From contig JAAALK010000285.1 in assembly GCA_019279435.1 (NCBI GenBank), forward strand, positions 27,684,371-27,748,370: a stretch of 64,000 nucleotides of DNA. The letters are read 5' to 3'. This DNA is from Zizania palustris (lineage: Eukaryota; Streptophyta; Magnoliopsida; Poales; Poaceae). The position numbers and the translations under genes are program-made. Shown here piece after piece: positions 1 through 10,625 of this stretch. The first letter of the stretch is position 1. Every line of letters begins with the position of its first letter. Below the pieces are notes generated by a model. That model ran no database searches and was not told where the DNA came from. It saw nothing but the letters and a program-made list of their open reading frames with translations.

Positions 1-414
1 GTTTTTTTGATCCGCTCAAAAAAAATAAAATAAAAAAATGATTAGTTGCAGTAATGTTTATTAGTCGTAGTTACATTTTTATTCTATTCTTTACTTGAAA
101 TATTTTCGATTTAATTCCGAATTAATTTTTTATTTGATTAGTATTTTATTTCTAGACTAAAATATAAATATTTCTTGATTGTTTTCTAGGTGTTTTATTT
201 ACTACAATATTTTTATTTAGATTATCTTTAATATCATTTTAATTAGGACACCGGTCATTTTTTTTAAGCTAGACAACTTTAATTCTTGAAATTTGCTTTG
301 CAAATATTATTTGTCTCGTTAAGTTTATTTGGGTGGTAGGATTAAAATATAGTTTAGCAAGAAATTTTTAGGCGCCCATTCACCCCCCCTCCGGTCGCTA
401 CTTCCGGTCCTACA
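1..414 (+). mobile_element. Sirevirus-like copia LTR, 3' end fragment
   Basis: The last 55 bp (about 360-414) are nearly the reverse complement of the outer end of the LTRs of elements A and B (TGTAGGACCGAAAGTAGCG... on the other strand), including the seven-C tract, and end in the LTR terminus CCTACA. The fragment therefore lies in plus orientation. The 350 bp before it are very AT-rich and do not resemble the LTRs of A, B or C, so this is a different family sharing only the terminus. It joins directly to LTR sequence of gypsy F at 415, so it probably inserted into F's 5' LTR. The five bases to its right are GCGAG; the matching left copy would be outside the window. No gene is present. Confidence 0.7.
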
Positions 415-580
415 GCGAGGTCAATCGCGTTCTGCGTGGTTGATAACCAACGGAGACAGTGGTGTAACGATTGCAAGGTTTTGATCCGCCGGACCGGAGC
501 CTTGGATCGCCAACGTCGAGATTTTCCACCAACCCAAGTTATCCTTTACCTAGCGGAAGATCGGGACCAATCCCCCATCA
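415..580 (+). repeat. Gypsy F 5' LTR remnant
   Basis: This 166-bp block recurs at 4,313-4,478 with about two substitutions and ends in ...CCCATCA three bases before a PBS, which marks it as the 3' end of a 5' LTR. The upstream part of the LTR is missing and is replaced by the copia LTR fragment ending at 414. Confidence 0.85.
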
Positions 581-582
581 GT

Positions 583-594
583 TGGTATCAGAGC
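583..594 (+). other. Primer binding site of gypsy F (initiator Met tRNA)
   Basis: TGGTATCAGAGC lies two bases after the LTR end. This matches the complement of the 3' end of plant initiator methionine tRNA, the usual minus-strand primer of many plant LTR retrotransposons. Confidence 0.9.
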
Positions 595-1800
595 TCAGAT
601 TTCCCGTTGGGTAATCTCGATCTGCCTTTGTTTTTACCTAGAGTCCAGAAAACCGCACCAAAAAAATTCCCCACCGAGAACCCCTTTGTGCCTTGCGATT
701 TTAATTTCAGTTTTTAACCTTGTTGAGTTTATGTTCTTGGTCGAGTCTTGTTGCTGGTTTAGTAATCCCTTTGTGTCGTTTGAGTAGTAGTTGTTCTTGT
801 GTCTCAAAAATTTCCCCACCCGAACCCCCCCCCCCACAACCCTATTTTGTTTTCCTCATCGAGTCTTTGTGACCCCCCATTCGGTAAAACAGGCATAACT
901 TTTCGCTCGTTTTGCAGAAAAATCTGAAATTTTTTGAGCGTGTTCCTGACCCAATTTGGGTGGGTACCCTAACATGCTTTGCCTGTTAGCCCTCACCAAA
1001 ATCGCCAAATAAAATCAGGAAGATAAAGAAAAAAATTGGACAAAGTTTTTGCTCACCGTTCAGCGAACTTGTTGAATTTTTGTGAACCACATTCCACCTA
1101 AGTTGTAGGTGCCAATTTTTGTGGTTGCATCTCTGGTCATCCTTGTTCAAAAAAATAGAGTGAAAAAAAAGAGAAGAAAAAAAAATCAAAAAAAGAGAAG
1201 AAGCGGTCCTGTCTATTGCTTGTCCGATCAGCGGTAGTAACAGAATTATCAGCGGCAGTAACAGATTCTGCTTGTCCGGTCTCTTGTCTGATCCCTTGTC
1301 CGACCCCTTGTCTGAACTCTTGTCCGATCAGTGGTAGTAACAGAATTAGCAGCGGCATTAACAGTTTCTGCTTGTCCGATCCCTTGTCCGGTCTCTTGTC
1401 CGATCCCTTGTCCGATCTGCAGAGAGCTGATTTTGGCCTGTTATTGCTTCCATTTGATTTTTGGGCACATAGTTTCCCTCTATTGCTTGAACTTTCACAT
1501 TGGGAGCACTAAGGCCAGCAACTTTGACGAGTATTAGGGAACACTTATTGAACTTGGTTTAACTGTTATTACTATCGCTAATCCTTGCTACTCACTTTGC
1601 CTTCCAAGCTACACCTTTCTCTTGGTCAGGACAGGATCATTTCTTGCAATTGCACACCACCCTCCACTTGGTTCCTCACCTGTAGGCCGGTGACCTCACT
1701 GCGGCATGGTAAGAACACTTGCAAGCGTGGGTAAGGCGCTTGACGGATTGCTTCCACCACACACCCACCACCCCACCTAGCTGTTTACATAAGGATTATT
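595..1800 (+). other. Gypsy F leader, no gene recognised
   Basis: The 1.2 kb between the PBS and the protease has no convincing gag domain. It holds a C-rich run near 820-836, an A/G-rich stretch at about 1,157-1,203, and a two-copy 100-bp tandem repeat (1,219-1,418). Short open frames here differ in every frame and look fortuitous. Gag was either deleted or has decayed beyond recognition. Confidence 0.6.
1219..1418 (+). repeat. Two-copy 100-bp tandem repeat with nested CTTGTCCGATC units
   Basis: Two 100-bp units begin at 1,219 and 1,319, each starting CTTGTCCGATCAG. The second half of each unit consists of degenerate copies of a 10-11 bp motif (CCCTTGTCCGAT and variants). It lies in the leader of gypsy F. 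Confidence 0.8.
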
Positions 1801-2666
1801 CTTTGTTGCTTTGTCTTTTCACTAACATGGCAGCACTTATTGTACAACGTGTCTTGAGCACTCACATGGACCAGGACGACCAGGCACAACGGAACAATCT
1901 GTTTCAGACCTTCTTCGTCGTCAATGACCGTCGTGTGCGTGTCATCATCGACAGCGGTAGTTGCAACAATTTGGTGAGCCTCGACATGGTAACTAAGCTT
2001 CAACTTCCCACACGTGCACATCCACACCCTTACCACGTGCAATGGTTCAACAATAGCGGTAAGGTCATGGTAACACAAACTGCTCACATCGAATTTTCCA
2101 TTGGTACATACTTCGGATTTGCTGATTTTGATGTAGTACTAATGCAAACATGTTCTCTATTACTTGGTAGACCATGGGTATATGATACTGATGCTACACA
2201 CCATGGTAGGAGCAATAAGTATACATTTATGTATAAAGGAAAGAAAGTTACATTGCTTCCTATGACTCCTGCTGAAATTGTGAAATTTGAACGAGAAAAA
2301 CATGCTAGGGACGCACAAAAGAGCAAACAACCTTCTGAAAATCAGCAAGTAGCTAAAACACTTTCGAGGCAACAAAAAGATAAAGTTGCTTCTCCTTCTT
2401 CATCACAAGTTATTAATCTGAAACGACGTGTCATGCTTGCAACTAAAACTAACCTTGCAGTATGTAGTTTTCTTGGTCTTGCAGGTTTCTACCGGCGTTT
2501 TGTGAAAGATTTCGGCACCATAGCCGGCCCTTTACCTGAGTTGACCAAGAAGGGAGTTACTTTTACTTGGGAGCCAGCACAAGGACAAGCTTTTGCCACA
2601 CTCAAGGATCGTCTTACACATGCACCCCTACTTCAGCTACCCGATTTCAGTAAGCCTTTGAGTTAG
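1719..2666 (+). pseudogene. Gypsy F pol, protease to RNase H start (reverse transcriptase deleted)
   Basis: The translated frame carries an aspartic protease with the active-site motif DSGS (about 1,949-1,960) and a downstream LLLGRPW block typical of retropepsins. It then runs through a charged, lysine-rich stretch and jumps near 2,460 into the FLGLAGFYRRFV segment, which in gypsy pol lies after the reverse transcriptase. The catalytic core of the reverse transcriptase is therefore absent, without a break in the frame at the junction. The frame ends at a stop at 2,664-2,666 caused by a one-base loss near 2,657. The first ATG of the original protein cannot be fixed. Polyprotein processing would normally release protease and RT; here only fragments remain. 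Confidence 0.8.
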
Positions 2667-4312
2667 AATGTGATGCTAGTGGTTTTGGAATAGGAGGTGT
2701 GCTGCTACAAGGAGGTAAACCCGTGTCCCATTTTAGTGAAAAATTGCATGGTCCACAGTTGAATTATTCTACCTATGATAAGGAATTATATGCCTTAGTG
2801 CGTGTGCTTGAAACTTGGCAACATTACCTTTTGCCTAAGGAGTTTATTATACATTCTGGTCATGAAGCACTAAAATATTTGAGAGGGCAAGCTAAACTGA
2901 ACCGTAGACATGTTAAATGGGTTGAATTTATTGAACCTTTCCCATACATTGTGAAATACAAGAATGGCAAAGAAAATGTGGTTGCTGATGCATTGTCTCG
3001 CAGGGTTGTTCTTTTATCTCAACTTGATATTAACGTTCCAGATTTGGAAAGTTTGAAAGATTTGTATGTTGTAGATAAAGAATTTGCTGAACCATACACT
3101 AAATGTAATGATGGGAAAGGCTGGAAAAAATTTAATGTTTATGACGGGTTCTTGTTCCATGCTAACAAGCTATGTGTTCCAGATTCGTCCGTACGTTTGC
3201 TGTTGTTGCAGGAATCACATGGCGGTGGATTAATGGAACATTTTGGGAGAGAAAAGATTTTGGCCCTGCTGTCCAATAATTTTTATTGGCTAAAGATGCG
3301 GGGAGATGTTGAACGATTTGTGCAGCGTTGTGCCACATACCATAAAGCTAAGTCCAAATTTAACCCATATGGTTTGTATACTCCACTTCCTGTTTCTAGT
3401 GCACCTTGGAAAGATATTAGCATGGGCTTTATTGTGGGATTGCCTAGGACAAAGAGGGGGAGAGACTCCATATTTGTAAGCGTGGATAGGTTTTCTAAAA
3501 TGGCGCATTTTATACCTTGTCACAAGAGCGACGACGCTACAAATGTTGCTGATTTGTTTTTCAGTGAGCTCGTACGCTTGCATGGAGTTCCCAATACCAT
3601 CGTTTCATATCGTGATGCTAAATTTTTAAGTCATTTTTGGAGGACGTTGTGGCATAAGTTGGGAACGAAGCTGCTGTTTTCTACTACTTGTCACCCCCAA
3701 ATGGATGGGCAAACGGAGGTCGTCAACCGTACATTGTCCACCATGCTGAGGGCTGTTTTGAAGACCAACTTGAAGCTCTGGGAAGAGTGTCTACCTCACA
3801 TTGAGTTTGCATATAATAGGTCAGTACACTCCACTACTAAGGTAAGTCCGTTTCAAGTGGTCTATGGCTTTAATCCGCGTGCTCCTATTGATTTGCTACC
3901 ACTGCCACCATCTGAAACATTGAATTTTGATGCTACTACACGTGCTGAATTATTGCTTAAGATGCATGGAACTACTAAAGCAAATATAGAGAAAATGAAT
4001 GAGAAATATCGTGCTTATGGTAGTAAGGGTAGAAAAGTGATAACATTTGAACCGGGCGATCTTGTTTGGTTGCACTTGCGAAAGGATCGTTTACTTGATT
4101 TGCGAAAGTCTAAATTGATGCCTCATGCTGATGGTCCTTTTCGTGTGCTTGAGAAAATAAATGATAATGCATATAAACTTGAGTTGCCTGCAACTTTTGG
4201 GGTTAGTCCCACATTTAACATTTCAGATTTAAAGCCCTATTTGGCATTCGACTTGTATCCTTCCTGTTCTTGCTTGTGTTCTTGGGTTCGCTTGCAGGAA
4301 TTAGCCTTCGTG
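2657..4312 (+). pseudogene. Gypsy F pol, RNase H and integrase
   Basis: After the frameshift the frame continues open from RNase H (DASG motif near 2,670) through the zinc-binding domain and integrase core to about 4,254, then reads into LTR sequence. The integrase is clearly inactive despite the open frame. The second zinc-binding cysteine is Tyr (codon 3,338-3,340), the first catalytic Asp of the DDE triad is Gly (3,425-3,427), and the second is Tyr (3,608-3,610). The catalytic Glu is kept (3,716-3,718). A C-terminal block ending NISDLKPYL at about 4,220-4,245 is the usual end of this polyprotein type. The length is near normal for RNase H plus integrase. Confidence 0.85.
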
Positions 4313-4478
4313 GCGAGGTCAATCGCGTTCTGCGTGGTTGATAACCAACGGAGACAGTGGTGTAACGATTGCAAGGTTTTGATCCACCGGACCGGAGCCT
4401 TGGATCGCCAACGTCGAGATTCTCCACCAACCCAAGTTATCCTTTACCTAGCGGAAGATCGGGACCAATCCCCCATCA
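4313..4478 (+). repeat. Gypsy F 3' LTR remnant
   Basis: This is a 166-bp near-identical copy of 415-580. The sequence immediately upstream (about 4,255-4,312) is probably also LTR, but its counterpart in the 5' LTR was lost to the copia insertion. No target duplication can be read. Confidence 0.8.
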
Positions 4479-4640
4479 CTGGCTGGTCTGACCGAGCCCA
4501 TGGGTCCGGTTTGACCGGGCCTGGCCGGTTGGACCGACCTACTATAGCCGGTCAGACCGTCCTTTGCCAGGTTTGGCATATTTTCGGTCAAAAATACTAT
4601 TTTTCAGTATTTTACTTATCTTGATCATTAATGCCATTTT
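4479..4640. other. Unassigned spacer between gypsy F and copia J
   Basis: GC-rich sequence with several variants of GGTCTGACCG/GGTCAGACCG gives way to AT-rich sequence near 4,580. It has no open frame of interest and no match inside the window. It may be a scrap of another LTR. Confidence 0.4.
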
Positions 4641-4774
4641 TTTGCTATAAACAATGACGTTCCCTAGTGCGCACAAAACATGCAAGAATAGTATGATAGG
4701 AACATAAGTAAGCACCATAGAAAACACATTGACTGTGACATAGTATGGCCCCTTTACATGGTAATCTCCATCTC

Positions 4775-4779
4775 TATGG
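4775..4779. repeat. Target-site duplication of copia I (left copy)
   Basis: TATGG at 4,775-4,779 matches CATGG at 11,503-11,507 with one mismatch. Confidence 0.65.
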
Positions 4780-5553
4780 TGTTGGGGAATTGGGAAGCTA
4801 CGTTAGCAAGCAATTTCAAAAATTTTGCCCCAACCCCATGAACCATGCTCATGCGAGATCATATATGGGTACCTTCTAGCACAAGACGTGCTAGGTGCAA
4901 TAAAAGAAGATGTTGGGGAAGCACATCCTCGCTGATCCTCGCCTTGTTGTAGTCGTTTCCCAGCGATCCAATCGACGAAGACAACGTACTGTTCACATGA
5001 AGAAGTCAACGAGCGTCATTATTGGAGCAACGCCTCCACAGTATCCACATATCTAGGGATGGGATCCTTCCCACATCGGCGTGCTAGCTTCGCTCGTGAG
5101 AAATGAGAGATTCCTCAATATCAACTTTTGAGATCAAGAAAGGGAGGAGAGGAGTTCTTCGTGGCTAGGTCCAAACTATGAATTGCTTGTCCTCCAAGAC
5201 CTCCGCCTCCTCTCTTTATATAGAGGTGAGAGTCCCTGGTCTCCAACAATTCAAAATCAACAAATTGATTACAACCAATTCGAGACCCAACAAATCCAAT
5301 TTGTTAAGCCCGCGTTGGAACTTCCTATCAGGACTCTCGGACACCAATTCCAGGTAGCATCGGAACTTCCGATCAGTGCAATTTTTCCTGATACGCATTA
5401 GTACTTCTAGTTTTAACTATCTGTCTCTAATTATAAATTATTGGAACTTCCGATACCATATTAGAACATCCAATTTGAGCTCTCGGTTGACAATTCAGAA
5501 AATAATTGAAACTTCCAATTCCAAATCAGAATTTTCTTAGGCACTTTCCTTCA
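4780..5553 (-). repeat. Copia I 3' LTR
   Basis: On the plus strand it starts TGTTGGGG and ends CCTTCA, so the LTR has TG...CA ends. It is homologous to 10,626-11,502 (5' LTR), to J's LTR, and to 53,802-54,592. A TATA box on the minus strand (reverse of TTTATATAGAGG, near 5,215-5,226) is conserved in all copies. The distal part is studded with GGAACTTCCGA-type repeats. It is about 100 bp shorter than its partner. Confidence 0.85.
5215..5226 (-). promoter_or_regulatory. TATA box of copia I 3' LTR
   Basis: The minus strand reads CCTCTATATAAA, the expected promoter core within the LTR. The same motif is at about 11,057-11,068 in the other LTR of I and at 12,527-12,538 in J. Confidence 0.65.
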
Positions 5554-5565
5554 ATATCCCACTTA
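5554..5565 (-). other. Polypurine tract of copia I
   Basis: The minus strand reads AAGTGGGATAT directly before the LTR start TGAAGG. Copia K has the same arrangement (AAGTGGGAAAT then TGAACG), which fixes the LTR boundary. This is where second-strand DNA synthesis would be primed. Confidence 0.75.
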
Positions 5566-6480
5566 CACAAGAACCAATTCTTTGTATTTTTTTAATCCAT
5601 CCTCTTAAGTGTGTGAGCCAATAGGTTCATAAACTAACAGTTGTTTACTGGAAACCTTTTCTGACTCACTGATCAATAGCGGTACCTAGCAGCACATATC
5701 GATCCCTAAAAGCATACAAAAATCAATTTTCACTGAACCTTGATATATGCACGCACTAGTCCCTTTACCACACTACATCCGAAAGCTCAAGGCGATATTA
5801 GTGCCACCCTTGTTGGATAGCTCGACATTTTCACTCAAACAAGTAGTGGATTCAAATCATGACTAACTCTTTAGTCATAGTGGCATGGTCATGCACTTTT
5901 CCAATCTAACTACCTCGAGGGGTCAAGAGATGTCTCTCCAGTTATTAGGAGGGGTAAATTCCATCTTGACCGCTCACATCCCAAAACATGTTTCGCAACA
6001 CACCTGAAAACAACCCTTATTACTACCCTGTTACGGAATAGCGTTAGGAAGCATCTATGTATGTCGCTACGCATTCTGGAATCAAATGATGATCTTAGGT
6101 CTAAGGACATTGCAGGTACACTAGTTAAGATGACAACTGATGGCACATTACAATAACAATCCCGATAGTATCTCAAGTGGGTCTATCCAACACCATGTTC
6201 ACTAACATGTGTCAACATCATTGATTTGACATCTCTATGTCTATGATCTATGAAACGTGATCATCATTCAGTCAGATGTGATTATCTATATATCATCATT
6301 GTCCCACATGATGATAAGATTAGGGATCCATTTAGGATAATATCGTTATAAAATAAACAGTTTCACATAACAAGTAATCAACTCATTAATTAAATAAAAA
6401 CGACATTTATACAATGAACAAGATAACAATTATCCTCTTACATTACCATAGACACTACTAACATCTTCCACAAAACACAT
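5566..6480 (-). other. Copia I 3' untranslated region
   Basis: About 0.9 kb between the end of RNase H and the PPT with no coding domain. On the minus strand it aligns over several hundred bases with 12,990-13,496 of copia K, for example around the TGATCATCATTTGATTCC block, so it is a conserved part of the family and not host DNA. Confidence 0.7.
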
Positions 6481-7871
6481 GACTCATTAACGCAAGTATC
6501 TAATACCCATGGAGCTCAGGTGCGCCTCATGCTTGGGTTGTGGAAGAGGTTTTGTCAATGGATCCGCTATGTTCAAATCCATGTGCACCTTGCAAATCTT
6601 TACATCTGGTGTCACCTTGGATCCTTGGCTTGCGCAATGGCACTACTATTATCACAATAGAGGTCCACTAGACTAGACACGCTAGAAACAACAGCTAGCT
6701 TAGAAACAAACTTTCTGATCCAAATGACCTCCTTCGTAGTTTCTTAAGCTATGATATACTCAGCTTCAGTTGTAGAATCGGTCACCGTCTCTTGCTTGGA
6801 ACTCTTCCAACTCATTGTGCCTCCATTGAGACATAACAAAAGACCAGATTGCGATCGAGAATCATCTTTATCGGTCTAAAAGCTAGCATCGGTGTAACCA
6901 CTTACAACAAGCTCCTCTTCACCACCGTACACTAGGAACATTTCCTCAGTCCTTCTCAAGTACTTGAGGACACTCTTTACTACATCCTAGTGACTTTCAC
7001 CAAAGTTCGATTGGTACCTACTCGTAATACTTAAAGCACATAAAACATCTGGGCATGTACACAACATGTCATACATGATGGATCCGATTGTGGAGGCATA
7101 TGAGATTGCACTCAACTTTTCTAGTTCATCAAGTGTCACAGCACACTAAGCCTTACTAAGAGAAATACCATGTGACATTGGCATAAATCCCTTCTTGGAA
7201 TTCTCCATTTTGAACCATTTCAAAACCTTGTCAATGTACATGCTTTGGCTTAATCCAATTAGCCGTTTTGATCTATCTCTATAGATCTTTATGCCCAAAA
7301 TTTATGCTGCCTCTCCAAGATCTTTCATCGAAAAACTATTTTTCAGTGAAGTCTTGATAGCATTTAACAAAGAAATATCATTTCTGATCAATAATATGTC
7401 ATCCACATATAAGACCAAAAATACAAGTGAGCTCCCACTAGCCTTTTTATAAACATAAGGCTCTTCTTTGTTATTGATGAAGCCAAGCCCTTTGAACACC
7501 TCATCAAACCGAAGATTCCAACTCTGAGAAGCTTGGTTCAGCCCATAAATGGACTTCTGCAACTTACAAACTTTCCAAGCATTTTTCAGATTGTCAAGAC
7601 CTTGAGGTTGTGTCATGTACACATCCTCAATTAGGTTTCCATTGAGGAAAGTTGTCTTGACATCCATTTGACATATCTCATCATAATAAAATGCAGCAAT
7701 TGCTATCAACAATGATAATGGAAGATCAACTTGACTCATCATCGACCGAACCATATCCAACAAGGTACGGTTACTCCGCTCGGACACTCCATTCAATTGG
7801 GTCGTGCCGGGTAGAGTCAAGTGTGGAATAATTCCACACTGCTTCAGATGATCACTAAACTCATGGCTCAA
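6481..7871 (-). pseudogene. Copia I pol: integrase-reverse transcriptase fusion and RNase H
   Basis: The 189-codon open frame 7,302-7,871 begins with the integrase core around its catalytic Glu (GVSERSNRT) and after LSLLIAIAAF jumps into reverse transcriptase at QMDVKTTFLNG. This means the integrase C-terminus and the first part of RT were deleted in frame. The RT active site YVDD (7,398-7,409) is kept. Downstream (to about 6,500) the remaining RT and the RNase H domain can be followed through several stops, including a DASF block near 6,880 and LYCDNSSAIAQAK near 6,640-6,680. The polyprotein is dead as it stands. Confidence 0.85.
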
Positions 7872-8290
7872 ATATTCACCTCCACGATCAGATCATAGAA
7901 ATATAATTGTCTTGCTCTTATGATTTTGTACCTCATTTTGGAACTCCTTGAACTTTTCGAAGGACTGCCACTTATGCCTCATTAAGTAGACATAACCATA
8001 TCTACTAATGTCGTCAGTAAAAGTGGTGAAAGACTTTCATGTGTCATATGATTCAAAATAAAATGACTCCAGAAGTCCATCACTATGGAGATTCTGCATG
8101 CGCTTCTCATTTATATGACCCAAACGATAATGCCAGATGTAGGTAGGATTCAAATCATTGAGTCGTTGTTTCTTAGTACTAATGTTATAAATGTGTGCAT
8201 CTTCAAGACTTAAAATATATAATCCATTCACTAATGGACAAACACCATAAAGCATGCCATTCAAAAATATTGAACAACACTTGTTCTTTA
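7872..8290 (-). pseudogene. Copia I GAG-pre-integrase and integrase N-terminus
   Basis: The frame 8,037-8,264 holds the pre-integrase block with WHYRLGHINEKRM, which supplies the two zinc-binding histidines. It stops at FESYDT where the two cysteines should follow; they are missing, and the text resumes in the integrase core (TTFTDDISRYGYVYL) towards 7,900. This is a deletion of the zinc finger, plus stops at about 7,893 and 8,038. Confidence 0.75.
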
Positions 8291-8584
8291 TTACGAATTC
8301 AAAACCATCTTCCTCTAAACATGAAGAAGAGATAGTATTTCTACCTAAGGCGGGAATGAACTAACAATTATTCAACTCTAAAACTAGTTCTAAAGGTAGT
8401 GATAGTGAATAAACGCCGACAGCCAACGCTGCAACTTTTGCACCATTCCCTATGTGGACATCCAACACACCACTAGCATACTTTATTACTCTACTCAGTC
8501 TCTGCAACGATTTGCATGTATGAATCATCGAACCGATTTGGATAAGTAGCAAGATTAATTTCAATAACAGTAATACCTGAAGTG

Positions 8585-9421
8585 GAATTCACACTTCCCT
8601 TTTTGTTCTTCGGCTCTTCTAGATACACCTTACAATTGCACATCCAATGTCCTGGCTTGTTGCAGTGGTGGCATACATCAGAGCTAGCAAGACCCGAATT
8701 AACTTTCCAATTGGTTTATTCTTCACACTAGAAATCGAATCTGTAGTGTTTGCCTTGCCCTTCCTCTTTCTCTTTTTTCTCTCCTTCGGAACCATCATAA
8801 CAAGATTTGGAGATTTCCTGATATTCTCCTCAGCAGTCTTGAGCATCCCATGCAACTCAGCTAGTGTTTTCTCTTGTCCAACCATGTTTTAATTCATGAT
8901 GAATGGCTCAAATCTGAGTAGGAGCAACTAGAGAATCACATCAATAACTAAGTATGGTTCCAGTGGAGAACCCAGTCTCTCTACAGTCTCAATGTAACCA
9001 AACATCCTGATCACAAGAGAACTCACTGGGCTCCCTTCAGCCAGCCTACTCCCAAACAAGGCTTTAGACACATTGTGTCTCTCAACCCTTGCCTAGTTTT
9101 GAAACATGCCCTTAAGACCTACGATCATATCGTAATCATCACATTCCTCATATTGTTTCTAAAACTCAGAGGTCATGCAGGAAAGCATTAGACAACTGAC
9201 ATCATGGAATCACTAGCACGCTTGTCTGCTACAAAAGCATCCTCTCTTGGATCATCAGATTGAGGTTCCTCTAGAACATAATCCTTGTTCTCTTTCTTAA
9301 GAACAATTCTCAACTTTCGGTACCAATCCATAAAATTTGTTCCAGATAATTTCTAATGTTCAAGAATAGATCTCAAATTAAAAACTAGAGTGCTCTTAAC
9401 AGTAGCAGTAGTAGGTGTCAT
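8585..9421 (-). pseudogene. Copia I gag with zinc knuckle
   Basis: The minus-strand ATG at 9,421 opens a gag-like frame (MTPTTATVKSTLVFNL), followed through stops and shifts to a lysine-rich basic segment (KERKKRKRKGK) and a CCHC knuckle CHHCNKPGHWMCNC (about 8,636-8,677) with correct C-x2-C-x4-H-x4-C spacing. Gag would form the particle and bind RNA. The protease following it (about 8,300-8,585) is very poorly preserved. Confidence 0.75.
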
Positions 9422-10611
9422 GATCTACAAAAGATTAAATGCAAGGTTCAACACTATGCAATGTTTATCTTCTATCCAATAAAAGATGTTCCACTATTTT
9501 AAAAAAGTCACATTCCATCTAATGACTAATTGTGGCGCAAGATCCATATTCATTCTAACTCCTAGTGAGCTTTGGCATCACTGCTAGAAGCTAGGTGACA
9601 TAGGTAAGCAGCGCTTTGCTAATCACATTGTATGTGACTCTTGTCATTGGAGAAGCATCCAATGATCTACACCAACGCTATGCCCCAAGGCCCAAAACCG
9701 TTTTGATAGCATCGTTAAGCAAACCAATACTATGCGTGCAGAAGTCTGACTTTTGCCCCAACTAGTCAAGATAAAAGATAGTACCCTGCTTTGGCAGACC
9801 CATTATTGATGATCGAGATCCTTGGTGGGTGAAGCTATTGAAAAGAGCATCAATACTTAATTTTCTAAGGGAAAACTATGTAGCAAGGTAACATCCCTAG
9901 CACACACGAAACATGCAAGAATAGTATAGTAGGAACATAAGAAAGCATAAAAGGCAATCATATTAACTGTGATGTAGCATGACCCTCTTAACATGGCGAT
10001 CTCCATCTCCATGGATCCCGTCATTGAGTGTGTGCTTCTGGCCTCCAAGAACTGTAATAGTCTATCACTATAGCACCTATACTAGTTACATGTGCCAAAG
10101 CAACAATTCTTGACTCGCAGGTCACAAATGTACATCAGCCTTGGCTTTAAATATTAATGACACACATGCCATATTTAATATACATTCATTGCATGCATCT
10201 CATACATCACATTTATCCAGGCCATGCCAGTCACATCAGTCTTTGCAAAACAAAGTTAGGCGAAGAATCTAAAAGTGACTAAACTAGATCAGAACTTCTA
10301 ATTCCAAATTGGAACTTCCGACTGCAATTTTGCTCTCTGTATCGATTAAATACCGATATCAAAACTTCCGATCCACCACCGAAACTTCTAATCCATATCG
10401 GAATTCCTAGTGGCAAAATTTCTCTCTATATTGAATCATATTCAATATTGGAACTTTCGATCTGGCATTGGAACTTCCAGTCCGACAAACATCAGAACTT
10501 CTGGTCTGGCATCAAAACATTCGATTTTCTATGGACAGAAAATAGATCTAATCTATTTTTCCACCATGTATGACGATACATGAGGGATCTAGATTGAACA
10601 CTAGGCATGTA
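9422..10611 (-). other. Copia I untranslated leader
   Basis: 1.2 kb between PBS and gag without a credible gene. Part of it (9,880-10,110) is repeated as the leader of J (4,641-4,779 and 11,503-11,700). It also has GGAACTTCCGA-type repeats at about 10,290-10,530, so the repeats are not confined to the LTR. Confidence 0.7.
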
Positions 10612-10624
10612 GGCTTTAATACCA
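10612..10624 (-). other. Degenerate primer binding site of copia I
   Basis: The plus strand reads GGCTTTAATACCA against GGCTCTGATACCA in J, A and B. It is the initiator-Met tRNA site with two changes, immediately beside the 5' LTR. Confidence 0.75.
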
Positions 10625-10625
10625 C

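Larger units (their letters stand above)
415..4478 (+). mobile_element. Ty3/gypsy retrotransposon F, truncated and defective
   Basis: The order is LTR remnant, initiator-Met PBS, leader, protease, RNase H, integrase, LTR remnant. The two LTR remnants (415-580 and 4,313-4,478) are 166 bp each with very few differences. The 5' LTR was replaced upstream by the copia LTR fragment at 1-414. The 3' LTR lost its upstream part, because the integrase frame passes straight into LTR sequence near 4,255. No gag with a zinc knuckle is visible, and most of the reverse transcriptase is missing between about 2,430 and 2,470. The lineage is uncertain; the integrase resembles grass chromovirus-type gypsy elements. 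Confidence 0.85.

Noticed and set aside
1..414. Matrix attachment region or host intergenic AT-rich DNA
   Set aside because: The block ends in a clear Sirevirus LTR terminus, so it is more simply the AT-rich part of an LTR.
1719..2666. Host aspartic protease gene
   Set aside because: Although the 315-codon frame has an intact DSG, it runs straight into gypsy RNase H-approach sequence and lies between LTR remnants.
4780..5553. Could the TGTTGGGG...CCTTCA blocks be MITEs or independent small repeats?
   Set aside because: They have no terminal inverted repeats beyond TG/CA, contain a TATA box, and are linked to PBS and PPT sites in copia I and J, so they are LTRs.
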